DNA from: Flammeovirgaceae bacterium BBD 1991-12
GTDB taxonomy: Bacteria > Bacteroidota > Bacteroidia > Cytophagales > Cyclobacteriaceae
NCBI GenBank assembly: GCA_001657315.1
Contig: LYSV01000070.1
Location: 1-51,954, forward strand
Direction of reading: 5' to 3'
Length of the DNA stretch: 51,954 nt
The translations under genes and the position numbers were made by a program. Under the pieces are notes generated by a model. The model did no database searches, was not told the DNA's origin, and was given only the letters and a program-made list of their open reading frames with translations. Below are positions 1-8,602 of this stretch, in pieces. The stretch's first letter is position 1, and the number at the start of each line of letters is the position of its first letter.

Positions 1-2
1 AT

Positions 3-527
3 ACCAAAAATGCCTGGCTGGGCGTGGCGGTGCACCATCTGAATACTCCCAATCAGGCGTTTGATGACGGTTCTGACCCCAACGAGCTGCCACGGAAACT
101 TTCCTTTCACGGGGGAGTAAAGATCCCTTTTAAGCCCGGGGTCATGGGTAGCGGGCTTTATGCCCGGCCACAGGAGCGAAGCCTTAGCCCTACCTTCCAG
201 TACAAAAGCCAGGGTGAATTTGATCAGTTGGACCTGGGACTTTACCTTACCCTGGAGCCCCTGATCATTGGTACATGGTATCGTGGATTGCCCTTCAAAT
301 CGATCGAAGGCTTTAGCAACAACGAATCCATTGTTTTACTGGTTGGGTTCACCAAAAAAAGACCATCGGATGCATTAAATATTGGCTATAGCTATGATTT
401 TACCATCTCAAGACTGGGCTCCGGTAGTGGAGGGGCACATGAGGTGTCAATATCCTATACATGGTCTACCAAAGACCCGCGTAAGCCCCCCAAACACATC
501 ATGCAGATCCCATGTCCTGACTTTTAA
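3..527 (+). CDS. PorP/SprF family type IX secretion membrane protein (3' part)
   Basis: Only the C-terminal part is present; the reading frame is open to the left edge of the window, so the start lies outside. The visible 174 residues alternate short beta-strands typical of an outer-membrane barrel, with phrases characteristic of the PorP/SprF family, such as LGVAVHHLNTPNQAF, followed by a run of strands ending in GYSYDFTISRLG and HEVSISYTW. Family knowledge: PorP/SprF proteins sit in the outer membrane, accompany the type IX secretion or gliding machinery, and often occur as many paralogs next to large adhesins. The partner gene, if there is one, would be upstream of this window. The C-terminus ends in a short Pro/Cys-containing tail. 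Confidence 0.85.
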   Translation, partial: TKNAWLGVAVHHLNTPNQAFDDGSDPNELPRKLSFHGGVKIPFKPGVMGSGLYARPQERSLSPTFQYKSQGEFDQLDLGLYLTLEPLIIGTWYRGLPFKSIEGFSNNESIVLLVGFTKKRPSDALNIGYSYDFTISRLGSGSGGAHEVSISYTWSTKDPRKPPKHIMQIPCPDF

Positions 528-652
528 TGGCCATGTGTGCTGAATTGGATTGTGCCTGATGTAACTTTGAATTCACAGGCTTTGTGGGAATAATGATGTG
601 TGTCACAGACCTGTGGGAGACTATCAAATTTACATTCATCAGTCAGAAAAAT

Positions 653-997
653 ATGGCGAAGAAAAACAATTGGAAGAACAGAGATGGCGTGGTATATTCC
701 ACCAGTGAAGATTTTGACTACAGCTATCATGAGGAAGAAGAGCCTGAGACCCTGGATCCTTCAGAGCAGAATCTCAGGGTGCAATTGGACAAAAAGGCGA
801 GAGGCGGCAAGCAGGTCACACTTGTTAACGGTTTTGTTGGATCATCTGATGATCTTGCTGCGCTGGGCAAACTCCTGAAATCCAAATGCGGGGTAGGGGG
901 CTCTGCCAAAGATGGTGAGATCCTCATTCAGGGAGATTTCAGAAAGAAAGTAGCGGACATCCTCGTGAAAGAGGGATACAGGGCCAGATCAATATGA
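653..997 (+). CDS. SUI1/eIF1-like translation initiation factor
   Basis: A 114-residue protein beginning MAKKNNWK. An in-frame ATG 69 bases upstream exists, but the residues it would add do not resemble the family, so I chose the internal start. Residues about 45-114 form the SUI1 fold: a basic segment (KKARGGKQVTLV), the loop GFVGSSDDLAALGKLLKSKC, then GVGGSAKDGEILIQGD and a C-terminal helix. Bacterial homologs (the YciH group) are related to eukaryotic eIF1, which acts in start-codon selection; their bacterial role is less certain. The N-terminal 40 residues are acidic and low in complexity. It appears to stand alone, 126 bases after the PorP/SprF stop. Confidence 0.88.
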   Translation: MAKKNNWKNRDGVVYSTSEDFDYSYHEEEEPETLDPSEQNLRVQLDKKARGGKQVTLVNGFVGSSDDLAALGKLLKSKCGVGGSAKDGEILIQGDFRKKVADILVKEGYRARSI

Positions 998-1135
998 TCC
1001 TGCCAGGTACTGATCATTTCTTATGGACTGAAAATCAGTTTGGTAACTGTTTTCGATCTCAAAAGATGACCGGGCAGATGCGAAATCCTGAGTTGTTTCG
1101 TTATTTTAGGGTATAATATTAAACCCAGCATCCAA

Positions 1136-1756
1136 ATGAAACTTACCCCTGCGCTTTTGGCAATCTTCATGATCGTCGCAGTTTCATCAGGTTATGCCCA
1201 GCTTCAATATGGAGTACATGCCGGGATCGGCCTGAGCAATATGACAGACCCGGACCTTCCCACACCAGATTTTCCCGATAACTATCACGAAGCTGCTCCA
1301 GGCTTTCTGGCAGGAACCTTTGGAGAGTATGAGCTTTCTGATCGGTTGGGATTGTACACAGAAGTAAACTTCGAAAGACGTGGCGCAGACTACGAGCTGG
1401 GCGTTGATGATTTTACGATCCGCTTTAATTACATCACGGTACCCGTTCAGGTCAACTATTCCTTTCTTGACAAGTTTGGGATACGATTAGGGCCCCAGAT
1501 CAATTATGCTTTGTCAAAGTCCAGCGATGAGGCTGCTGATTTATTTCTTGATGCCTACGAAGATTTTGACATCGGAATAAACCTTGGAGCTTCTTATAAT
1601 ATTTTCAAACAATTGGCACTGGACCTCAGGTATTATCATGGGCTAAGGAATCTGAACCGGTTTCTTTTTGTAGATGAGGAGTTTAACTCCAGTAACGAAA
1701 TAGAGTATGCTCAAAATCGTAACTGGGGTGTAGGGCTTCGGTATTATCTGAATTGA
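1136..1756 (+). CDS. Outer membrane beta-barrel protein (PorT-like family)
   Basis: 206 residues with a clear signal peptide (about residues 1-21, ending SSGYAQ). The mature part begins LQYGVHAGIGLSNM, the usual opening of the small outer-membrane beta-barrel family common in Bacteroidota, and continues with alternating strands such as LGLYTEVNFERRG, YITVPVQVNYSF and FGIRLGPQINYALS. It ends in WGVGLRYYLN, with an aromatic residue near the C-terminus as expected for barrel insertion. The size fits an eight-stranded barrel. The role is unknown; members of this family are often annotated as PorT-like, without evidence that they all act in secretion. No operon partner is obvious. Confidence 0.8.
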   Translation: MKLTPALLAIFMIVAVSSGYAQLQYGVHAGIGLSNMTDPDLPTPDFPDNYHEAAPGFLAGTFGEYELSDRLGLYTEVNFERRGADYELGVDDFTIRFNYITVPVQVNYSFLDKFGIRLGPQINYALSKSSDEAADLFLDAYEDFDIGINLGASYNIFKQLALDLRYYHGLRNLNRFLFVDEEFNSSNEIEYAQNRNWGVGLRYYLN

Positions 1757-1889
1757 CAACGGTAAATAGTGTCATCACATCGACAGGCAGGATCAGTTTT
1801 GGTAGCTGCATATCCCGATTCGGTCTGATTATTAGCACGTTTGGAGGAAGAACAAAACCTTTCTGCTCATAATTACGCTACTTTGTAAT

Positions 1890-3158
1890 ATGGCAGTAAT
1901 TGATACCATAATCCTTATCCTTGAGAAATATAAAAGATCCCTGCAACTGGGTATAGGTGTGGCCGTAGCCATTTTGATCACTATGCTGGAGGCCCAGGCT
2001 CAGAATACGGAAGGTTTCATCTACGGCAAGGTTTACACCCGGGAGAATGTTTATCAGGGACAGATCCGCTGGGGCAAGGAAGAGGCATTCTGGAATGATC
2101 ATTTTAATGTTTCCAAGGTTTCGGGCCGGCACTATGATCACCTGCGTAAGGAGCGCGATGGAGACAATTCGTGGACCGATTTTGACTGGAATTTTTTGAG
2201 CATATGGGAGAACAAGGGAAGTACAAACCATCAGTTTGTAGTTCAGTTCGGTGATATAAAAGCTATAGAGAACCTTGGCAGGAAAAGCGCCATAGTTGTG
2301 CTAAAAAACGGTAGTGAAGTAAAGGTCAGTGGCAGTGGTTACAATGATCTGCAGCCTAAGATCCGTATTCTTGACGATGAGATAGGAGAGATGTCCATTA
2401 GCTGGGATCGTATAGACAAAGTGGAATTCATGCCTACACCCAAAAATCTTCAGCCCAATTTTGGAAAAGCACTTTATGGTACGGTGGAGGTTTACCGAAA
2501 AGGAAATTTAACCGGTTACATACAGTGGGATCATGATGAAAGGCTTGGTAATGATAAGCTCGATGGAGACACCCGTGATGGCAATGCTTCTATGCGTTTT
2601 GAAAACATTAAATCCATTGAAAGCCAACGTGACGGAAGTAAGGTGGTGCTTCATAGTGGCAGGTCATTTTATCTGACAGGCTCCAATGATGTGAATTCCG
2701 GGAATCGGGGTATTATAGTCACCATAGAAGGTGTGGGTAAGGTGGATATACCCTGGAAGGCATTTATTATGGCGAATTTTGAGAAGCAACCGAATAAAAG
2801 CGGTCAACCTTATTCTTCCTACAAGGCTCCCCGGGGCCTGTCAGGAACGGTTTATACCTATAACGATGAAAAACATACAGGCCGGATCGTATACGATCTT
2901 GACGAAGCGTTGGAAATAGAATTTCTGGAAGGAAAAGATGATGAGCTGGAGTACCGCATCCCGTTCCGGAATATCAAACGCATTACCCCAAAAAATTATA
3001 ACTACTCTCAGATAGAACTAAGGAACGGACAAAAACTCATCCTGGGTGACGGCCGTGACGTGTCTGACAGTAATGACGGTATTCTCGTTTTTCAGCGAGG
3101 AAAACAAGATCCTGAATACATAGCATGGAAAAAAGTAAGTGAGGTCGTTTTTGATTAG
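1890..3158 (+). CDS. Secreted threefold-repeat protein, paralog 1 (unknown function)
   Basis: 422 residues, not a family I recognise. A hydrophobic N-terminus (about 17-37, ending EAQAQ) looks like a signal peptide. The rest is three related units at about 42-182, 194-298 and 317-422. Each starts with G-x-V/I-Y...G-x-I-x-W/Y-x-x-D/E-E, carries an acidic loop (for example DKLDGD), continues with F-x-x-I-K-x-I, then a V-x-L-x-x-G strand, and ends W-K/D-x-x-x-x-V-x-F. The pattern predicts all-beta modules. It is clearly homologous over its whole length to the gene at 5464-6726, and the two flank a LytS/LytTR pair. Probably periplasmic or surface-located (inference). Confidence 0.85.
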   Translation: MAVIDTIILILEKYKRSLQLGIGVAVAILITMLEAQAQNTEGFIYGKVYTRENVYQGQIRWGKEEAFWNDHFNVSKVSGRHYDHLRKERDGDNSWTDFDWNFLSIWENKGSTNHQFVVQFGDIKAIENLGRKSAIVVLKNGSEVKVSGSGYNDLQPKIRILDDEIGEMSISWDRIDKVEFMPTPKNLQPNFGKALYGTVEVYRKGNLTGYIQWDHDERLGNDKLDGDTRDGNASMRFENIKSIESQRDGSKVVLHSGRSFYLTGSNDVNSGNRGIIVTIEGVGKVDIPWKAFIMANFEKQPNKSGQPYSSYKAPRGLSGTVYTYNDEKHTGRIVYDLDEALEIEFLEGKDDELEYRIPFRNIKRITPKNYNYSQIELRNGQKLILGDGRDVSDSNDGILVFQRGKQDPEYIAWKKVSEVVFD

Positions 3159-3352
3159 GGAGGATACATTGAAATTTCAAAGTTTTATGTTCTGCGTTTC
3201 GGCATTGAACATTTCTTCATCTGCTTAGGCTTTATTTTACCAACTTAAAATTTATCCGGTTTCAACTTCAACGGGGATGGATATTTTGTATTTTTCATGA
3301 TCAACAAATCATATAATCCAATAACAAATAGTGTAACAACCGATAACCCAAA

Positions 3353-4384
3353 GTGATCCGAATCAAAAAAATCAATCGCTGGTACATTTTAATACTATTG
3401 GTCCTGCTGCTTGAGCTGGCAGCCTATATCTTTGCAGATACCCTCGGCATTGAATTGACTACGGTGATCACTGCGGTATGGTTTACAACCGTCATCATCC
3501 TGCTATTATTAGGCAACCGCCTGATCACCCGGCAGTTTAACCGGTACTTTCCGTGGTTGCAGTTTGGTACACGCAGGTTCTATGCGCATTTGATTGTGGG
3601 TATTATCTATTCTCTGATCGTCATTAACCTTGCCTATGTGTTTTTTAAGGTTCTGCTTACACAGGATCCTCCGGTTTTTGAGCAGATTGTAGTAATGAAT
3701 GCATGGGGGATCGTGATATTCATTCCATTGTTTTCCATCTACTTCAGCCTGTACTTTCTGAATCACTGGAAACGGTCCGAACTGGTAGCTGAAAAATTCA
3801 GGAAAGAGACCGTTCAGGCGGAGCTTACCTCTCTCAAAAACCATCTCGATCCCCATTTTCTGTTTAATAACCTGAATATTCTGTCCTCTTTAATTGACAG
3901 GGGGAAAAGTGAGTCAAAGGCCTTTCTGGACAAGTTTTCAGAGGTATATCGCGTCATTCTCAGGTCGAAGGATGAAGACCTTATTACACTGGAGGAGGAA
4001 TTGGAGTTCATACAGGCCTACATTTACCTGATCAAAACACGGTTTGAAGAAAATATTAAATTTGAGATGAAAATTGATCCTGCGGACAGGTTTAAGGTAC
4101 TTCCACCACTAACATTGCAGATGTTGATAGAGAATGCGATCAAGCATAATATTGTAAGTGAGAAAAATCCTCTGGTGATCACCGTAGCCTCAGAGAGCGA
4201 CCGGTCTCTTCTGGTTCGTAATACATTATATCTCAAACCAGACGACCTTAAAGATGGAGGGGGCAGCGGTCTTGACAATATCAGAAAAAGGTATGCATAT
4301 TTTACGGATGATCAGGTGAAAGTGTCGCAGGATGAGGATACTTTTAATGTGCAAATACCCCTGTTGGAACTGGAGACGGTATGA
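3353..4384 (+). CDS. LytS-type sensor histidine kinase
   Basis: 343 residues starting at GTG. Four hydrophobic helices lie at about 11-28, 37-53, 79-103 and 114-137, followed by a coiled linker and the His_kinase domain. The phospho-acceptor is His168 in LDPHFLFNNLN, the N-box is LIENAIKHN (about 258-266) and the ATP-lid glycine motif is GGGSGLDNIRKRY (about 302-314). All key motifs are intact. Its stop overlaps the start of the response regulator gene (ATGA at 4381-4384), so the two are translationally coupled. There is no recognisable extracellular sensor domain; the signal would have to be sensed in or near the membrane. Its target genes may include the flanking paralogs (inference). Confidence 0.92.
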   Translation: MIRIKKINRWYILILLVLLLELAAYIFADTLGIELTTVITAVWFTTVIILLLLGNRLITRQFNRYFPWLQFGTRRFYAHLIVGIIYSLIVINLAYVFFKVLLTQDPPVFEQIVVMNAWGIVIFIPLFSIYFSLYFLNHWKRSELVAEKFRKETVQAELTSLKNHLDPHFLFNNLNILSSLIDRGKSESKAFLDKFSEVYRVILRSKDEDLITLEEELEFIQAYIYLIKTRFEENIKFEMKIDPADRFKVLPPLTLQMLIENAIKHNIVSEKNPLVITVASESDRSLLVRNTLYLKPDDLKDGGGSGLDNIRKRYAYFTDDQVKVSQDEDTFNVQIPLLELETV

Positions 4385-5139
4385 ATGTATTGATACTTGA
4401 AGATGAAACGCTGGCGGCAGAAAAAATATCCGGCCTGCTGAAAGAGGTTGATCCTGAAACGGAAGTCCTTGATCAGCTTAAATCCATAGAGTCCGCTGTG
4501 GAATGGTTCGATGGGCATGAACCTCCTGACCTTGTGATCAGTGACATCCGGTTACTGGACGGGCTGAGCTTCGAGATTTTCAGCCGTATCAGCTATCAGG
4601 GTCCGGTCATTTTTACTACTGCCTATGATCAGTATGCGATCAAGGCATTTGAAGTGAACAGCATTGATTATCTTTTGAAGCCGGTGCAAAAAGAGCGGCT
4701 CGAGGCCAGTCTGGAAAAGCTCAGGTCGCTCAACAAACCTATCGAAGATCCGGTGCCCTATGAGGATCTCATCTCCATGATCAGGGATCAGAAAAGAGAG
4801 TATAAATCGCGCTTTATGATCCGCTCAGGACAGAAGATACTGGCTGTGCCGTTGGAAAAGATAGCTTATTTTTACAGTCAGAACAAGCTTACCTATATTG
4901 TAACACACGATGATAAAAAATACCCACTGGATCAACCTCTGGAGGTGATAGACCCACAACTGGATCCCAAACTGTTTTTCAGGGCCAACCGGCAGTTCAT
5001 CGTAAAATTTGATGCTATTGATGAGATACACCCTTATTTCAAAGGCAGGATCAAGATCAATCTGAAGCCCGCTGCTGACCAGGACATCGTTATTAGCTCG
5101 GATAAAAGCCCGGAATTCAAAAAGTGGCTGGATGCTTAG
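4381..5139 (+). CDS. LytTR-family response regulator
   Basis: 252 residues. The receiver domain has acidic residues Glu7-Asp8, the phospho-acceptor Asp55 (VISDIRLLDG), Thr79/Thr80 (FTTAYD) and the conserved Lys100 (LLKPV). The C-terminal part, about 145-250, is a LytTR DNA-binding domain with the usual phrases FMIRSGQKILAV, IAYFYSQNKLTY and FFRANRQFIVK. LytTR domains bind pairs of short direct repeats in promoters. It is the cognate partner of the kinase immediately upstream. A very similar pair occurs again at 19-22 kb in this window, so cross-talk between them is possible. Confidence 0.93.
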   Translation: MNVLILEDETLAAEKISGLLKEVDPETEVLDQLKSIESAVEWFDGHEPPDLVISDIRLLDGLSFEIFSRISYQGPVIFTTAYDQYAIKAFEVNSIDYLLKPVQKERLEASLEKLRSLNKPIEDPVPYEDLISMIRDQKREYKSRFMIRSGQKILAVPLEKIAYFYSQNKLTYIVTHDDKKYPLDQPLEVIDPQLDPKLFFRANRQFIVKFDAIDEIHPYFKGRIKINLKPAADQDIVISSDKSPEFKKWLDA

Positions 5140-5158
5140 TTGTCGTTAGTTCTTCAGC

Positions 5159-5305
5159 CCTCAGTAGTAAGTCTTAAGTCGGCAACAGGCAATTTGCAGT
5201 AAGCAAATAGAAACAGGCCATTTCATATCGCTTGCCTACTGCCCTTGCCTGTTGCCGACCTGATCATATTTATATTGAAGCATTACTTATGATTTACTAC
5301 TGAGG
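5159..5305. repeat. 147-bp imperfect inverted repeat built from 7-bp words
   Basis: This fills much of the 324-bp gap between the response regulator and the next gene. Outer arms: CCTCAGTAGTAAGTC (5159-5173) against GATTTACTACTGAGG (5291-5305), 14 of 15 bases complementary. Inner arms: GTCGGCAACAGGCAA (5178-5192) against TTGCCTGTTGCCGAC (5245-5259), perfect over 15. Much of the left arm reads as consecutive heptamers ending in CAG/AAG/CAA, and the right side (5284-5325) as heptamers beginning ACT. No gene is seen in it. It could fold into a long hairpin in RNA, or be a small mobile or repeat-derived element. Confidence 0.75.
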
Positions 5306-5463
5306 ACTTGCTACTAAAGACCCACCATTTCCCGATTCAGTAACCCTATAGTCCGACTCATCCGGTTTTCATTTATTAATAGTGTACTGATCCCCAAATT
5401 TGAGTCAACAACATGCGAAACGGTCATCAACCATTTCCAAGTCTAAACTCAAAAACAACAACG

Positions 5464-6726
5464 ATGAAAATTCAGAACTCAATCAAAACAATCCCGGCAG
5501 TGCTGCTATTCTTCCTCAGTTCAGGGTTGGTCGCCCAGGACAGTGGATTTCTTTATGGCAAGGTCACTACCATAGACGGGTCTGCCTATGAAGGGCCCTT
5601 ACGCTGGGGTAAGGAGGAGGCTTACTGGACGGATATGTTCAATGCTTCCAAGGATGAAAATGCAAACATAGATTATCTCTCCCGTGAGGACATGCGACGG
5701 TTGGAGCGATACTACTATGAAAACCGTGACCGTGACTGGGGTGACAGGATAGCCGGCTGGTTTGGAGGTGGATGGCACCATGAGCGTTGGGGCCGCGACT
5801 ATGTGCATCAGTTCAACTGTCAGTTTGGAGAGATCCGGTCACTACGACTGTCCGGAAGAAGCTGGGTGGATGTTGAGCTTCAGAATGGGGATAAGTTTGA
5901 AGTAAAAGGCGATGGATATAATGACATTGGTACACACGTTAAAATTCTGGATAAGGAAATCGGGGAGATCGAGCTGAAGTGGTCAAGAATTGATAAGGTA
6001 GAATTCATGGAAACACCCAATAAGCTGGCAAGAAAATTCGGTGAACCCTTGTTCGGCACAGTGGAAACCTATGGTGGAACCTTTACCGGATACGTCCAGT
6101 GGGATCATGATGAGCGTGTAGATACTGATAAACTGGATGGAGATACCTATGATGGGGATGTGGCCATTGAATTTGGTAAGATAAGGTCCATTGAACGGTC
6201 AGGAAGTCGAAGCGTGGTAGTTTTAAAATCAGGCAGGGAAATGGAACTAAGAGGAAGCAACGATGTGAACCCCGAAAACAGGGGCGTTATAGTCACCCAT
6301 GAGAAGTACGGCAGGGTGGATATCCCGTGGCGGGAGTTTAAAAAAGTTACCTTCTCCGATGACGGATTTAAGATGAAATCATACACTGACTTCAAAACTC
6401 AGAAAGAGCTGAGTGGAGTAGTGAAAGTGGCCAATGGCGATACGTATTCAGGACGGATCATATATGACCTGGATGAGGCGTATGATTATGAAGTTTTGCA
6501 GGGTAAGGATGATGATATAGAATACATTATACCGTTTAGATACATCAAACGCATTACTCCCAAAAACTACGATTACTCGAATGTGGAATTAAAGTCGGGG
6601 GACCGGCTCACGTTGGGAGAAGGACAGGATGTATCGGATAGAAATACAGGTATCCTGGTCTTTCAGGGATCAGGGGACCCAAAATATCTTTTGTGGAATG
6701 ATATCGATGAAGTGACCTTTAATTGA
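5464..6726 (+). CDS. Secreted threefold-repeat protein, paralog 2 (unknown function)
   Basis: 420 residues from the ATG at 5464; an in-frame upstream ATG at 5413 would put 17 polar residues before the signal peptide, so I prefer the later start. The signal peptide ends at about SSGLVAQ. The body has the same three modules as the gene at 1890-3158, with matching phrases such as GKVTT...LRWGKEEAYW, GYVQWDHDERVDTDKLDGD, FRYIKRITPKNYDYSN and GQDVSDRNTGILVF. It differs most in the first module, where a segment rich in Arg, Trp and Gly (about 78-105) replaces the shorter loop of paralog 1. Function unknown. A good terminator follows, so it is probably the last gene of its unit. Confidence 0.87.
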   Translation: MKIQNSIKTIPAVLLFFLSSGLVAQDSGFLYGKVTTIDGSAYEGPLRWGKEEAYWTDMFNASKDENANIDYLSREDMRRLERYYYENRDRDWGDRIAGWFGGGWHHERWGRDYVHQFNCQFGEIRSLRLSGRSWVDVELQNGDKFEVKGDGYNDIGTHVKILDKEIGEIELKWSRIDKVEFMETPNKLARKFGEPLFGTVETYGGTFTGYVQWDHDERVDTDKLDGDTYDGDVAIEFGKIRSIERSGSRSVVVLKSGREMELRGSNDVNPENRGVIVTHEKYGRVDIPWREFKKVTFSDDGFKMKSYTDFKTQKELSGVVKVANGDTYSGRIIYDLDEAYDYEVLQGKDDDIEYIIPFRYIKRITPKNYDYSNVELKSGDRLTLGEGQDVSDRNTGILVFQGSGDPKYLLWNDIDEVTFN

Positions 6727-6756
6727 CTACGTGATTACTTCTTCGTTTCATGAGAG

Positions 6757-6783
6757 GCCATGTCTTTGAGGCATGGCTTTTTT
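6757..6783 (+). terminator. Intrinsic terminator after the second repeat protein
   Basis: GCCATG (6757-6762) pairs with CATGGC (6772-6777) around a 9-base loop, followed directly by six T residues. It lies 30 bases after the stop of the + strand gene ending at 6726. Confidence 0.8.
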
Positions 6784-7093
6784 ATTGTGGGTATCAATGT
6801 GGGATCGAACTGTATGCTACATCATTTGTTCAAAATATGATCATAATTTACCATGAAACGCTGCCATTTGTTTGGAAGTGACCCGGGTATGATGGATGAT
6901 GGTAAGGTGAGACAGGAACATTTGCCTGCTCTTCATAGCTAAAGTATATGTGAAGATAACCTTCCTCCCTGATGACCAACTCGTCTATCGAGAGTTTTTC
7001 CCGAACAAAATTTGCTTCGATCGATGTTTTGCACCAACCAATCATTCATATATATTGCTCGTTTGACTCACCATCCATCTTCAGTTGGTCAAG
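6784..7093. other. Gap without a convincing gene
   Basis: Between a + strand terminator and the 3' end of a minus-strand phosphatase gene. A 65-codon minus-strand open frame (6848-7045) is possible, but it has no recognisable motif, no signal peptide and no homology that I can recall. I see no repeat or RNA here. Confidence 0.5.
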
Positions 7094-8422
7094 TCACTCA
7101 TCATCAGGATCCATTAATGTGTTGGTAAATCTGCGCTCTTCTTGAATGTCCGTGGCCAATTCATGAATTTTATTAGGCCCACTGGGATTTTTAACCAGTT
7201 TGAAGGCATCGTATACGGCGCCGGTGGTAGTCAGGGAACGGTAGATGAGATGATCATGGAACACCTCAATGATCTGGTAGAGCTGGGTGTTTTCTGCGGC
7301 ACGGCTCATCCAGGGCTGCTCCGTAAGCGGGTACATCTTGGTCCCACTCACCGATACCACATAGACGGTCCCTGAATTCTTTTCATACTTGTTGGTACCT
7401 GTGATCAGGCTCTGCCCACGACCATAGGTGTGATCATGCCCCTGCAGGACAAGATCTACCCGGTATTTGTCCAGAATGGGTTTCCATTCCTGTAAGACCG
7501 ACTCATTTACGCGACCCTTTGCCGCCGAAACTACCGGATGATGAAAAGTAACAAACGTCCACCGGTTGGTATTGGTGGCGATGGTTTTCTCCAGCCATAC
7601 CGCCTGACGATCGATGTCCTCATTGGAATTCAGGGAAATAATCCGTGTGTTTTGAAAATCCACGTAGTAGCATTGGTCTTCCAGTCCTTCTGGACCGTTT
7701 TTTGGAAAGTTGAACTGTTGGGCCCAAAAAGGGCTGATGCCCAGCTTTTGTCCCTCCTGACCCTCGATGTATTCATGGTTTCCCGGAGTAGTTATGGTGG
7801 GGATCATGCGGTGCAGGAGGCCTCCGGCTTCAAACCATTCTCCCCATTCGTAGTCATTCTGACTGTGGTTGATCAGATCACCGGCATGAAGGAAGAAGCT
7901 GGCTTTGGGAGCATCACGCCACGCTGCCCGGATGGCCCTCGACCAGTGGGAGTAGAGCTTATTCTGAGCATCACCAAGGTAAATAAAGGAAAAAGGTTCA
8001 AAGGTTGTACCTGCTGTTCTGAACTGTATCCACTCACTCCAATAATCACCGGAGCCTACCCTGTAGGTATACTGAGTGTCTGGTTTTAGCCCTGTAAAGA
8101 TGACCTTATGATATGCTGCCAGGCTAAAATCATTGAGTAAAAGACTTGTTTCTGCCTGGTATCTTTTGGCACTTTTATGAAAATCAGGAGACGGATCTGC
8201 CTGTGAGATCTCGGCATAGGCAATGGTAACTGTGGTATCTGTACGCCAGGTCACCGTTTGCGTAGAAGAAGGATCATCTGACCAGGTGAGCAGGATGCGG
8301 TCAGGACGCTGTGAGGCTTGAAAGTTGAATTGAGGATGTTGTGGCGGCCGGTTTTTCTCCGGAGACTGGGCCAGCGTATACAGGCTTGAAAAAAACAACA
8401 GGCCGATGAGTATATTTTTCAT
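7094..8422 (-). CDS. Purple acid phosphatase-like metallophosphoesterase
   Basis: 442 residues from the internal ATG at 8422, which places a clean signal peptide (KNILIGLLFFSSLYTLAQ) at the N-terminus; the ATG at 8437 adds five residues. An N-terminal fibronectin-like domain (about 35-140) precedes the calcineurin-like core. The dinuclear metal motifs are all present in order: GDAQN (about 150), AGDLINH (about 182), GNHEY (about 214), FHHPVV and GHDHTYGR. This arrangement is that of purple acid phosphatases. It should be exported and release phosphate from organic esters. It lies downstream of the TonB receptor and lipoprotein genes on the same strand, but behind a strong hairpin, so it may be only partly co-expressed with them. 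Confidence 0.9.
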   Translation of the reverse strand: MKNILIGLLFFSSLYTLAQSPEKNRPPQHPQFNFQASQRPDRILLTWSDDPSSTQTVTWRTDTTVTIAYAEISQADPSPDFHKSAKRYQAETSLLLNDFSLAAYHKVIFTGLKPDTQYTYRVGSGDYWSEWIQFRTAGTTFEPFSFIYLGDAQNKLYSHWSRAIRAAWRDAPKASFFLHAGDLINHSQNDYEWGEWFEAGGLLHRMIPTITTPGNHEYIEGQEGQKLGISPFWAQQFNFPKNGPEGLEDQCYYVDFQNTRIISLNSNEDIDRQAVWLEKTIATNTNRWTFVTFHHPVVSAAKGRVNESVLQEWKPILDKYRVDLVLQGHDHTYGRGQSLITGTNKYEKNSGTVYVVSVSGTKMYPLTEQPWMSRAAENTQLYQIIEVFHDHLIYRSLTTTGAVYDAFKLVKNPSGPNKIHELATDIQEERRFTNTLMDPDDE

Positions 8423-8550
8423 ATCAGGATTGTTCATTACGTACTTTGTGAAAGTAGCTTGTTAAAAGGACTCAGTCGTAGGGAAGAAGACTGATGACTA
8501 CTGTAATGATCGCTTTTTCTGGAAGTCTCACGGTAAAGTCCGGGATTAAA

Positions 8551-8580
8551 GACTTCCGAAGCTTTTAAACTTCGGAAGTC
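8551..8580 (-). terminator. Hairpin terminator between lipoprotein and phosphatase genes
   Basis: GACTTCCGAAG (8551-8561) and CTTCGGAAGTC (8570-8580) form a perfect 11-bp stem with an 8-base loop. Read on the minus strand it is followed by TTTAAT. It lies 23 bases after the stop of the lipoprotein gene. Confidence 0.7.
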
Positions 8581-8602
8581 TGTTTGGAGAGTACTTAGGT
8601 CT

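Noticed and set aside
6848-7045. 65-codon minus-strand open frame downstream of the repeat-protein terminator
   Set aside because: It could be real but shows no recognisable feature; the evidence is too weak to list as a gene.
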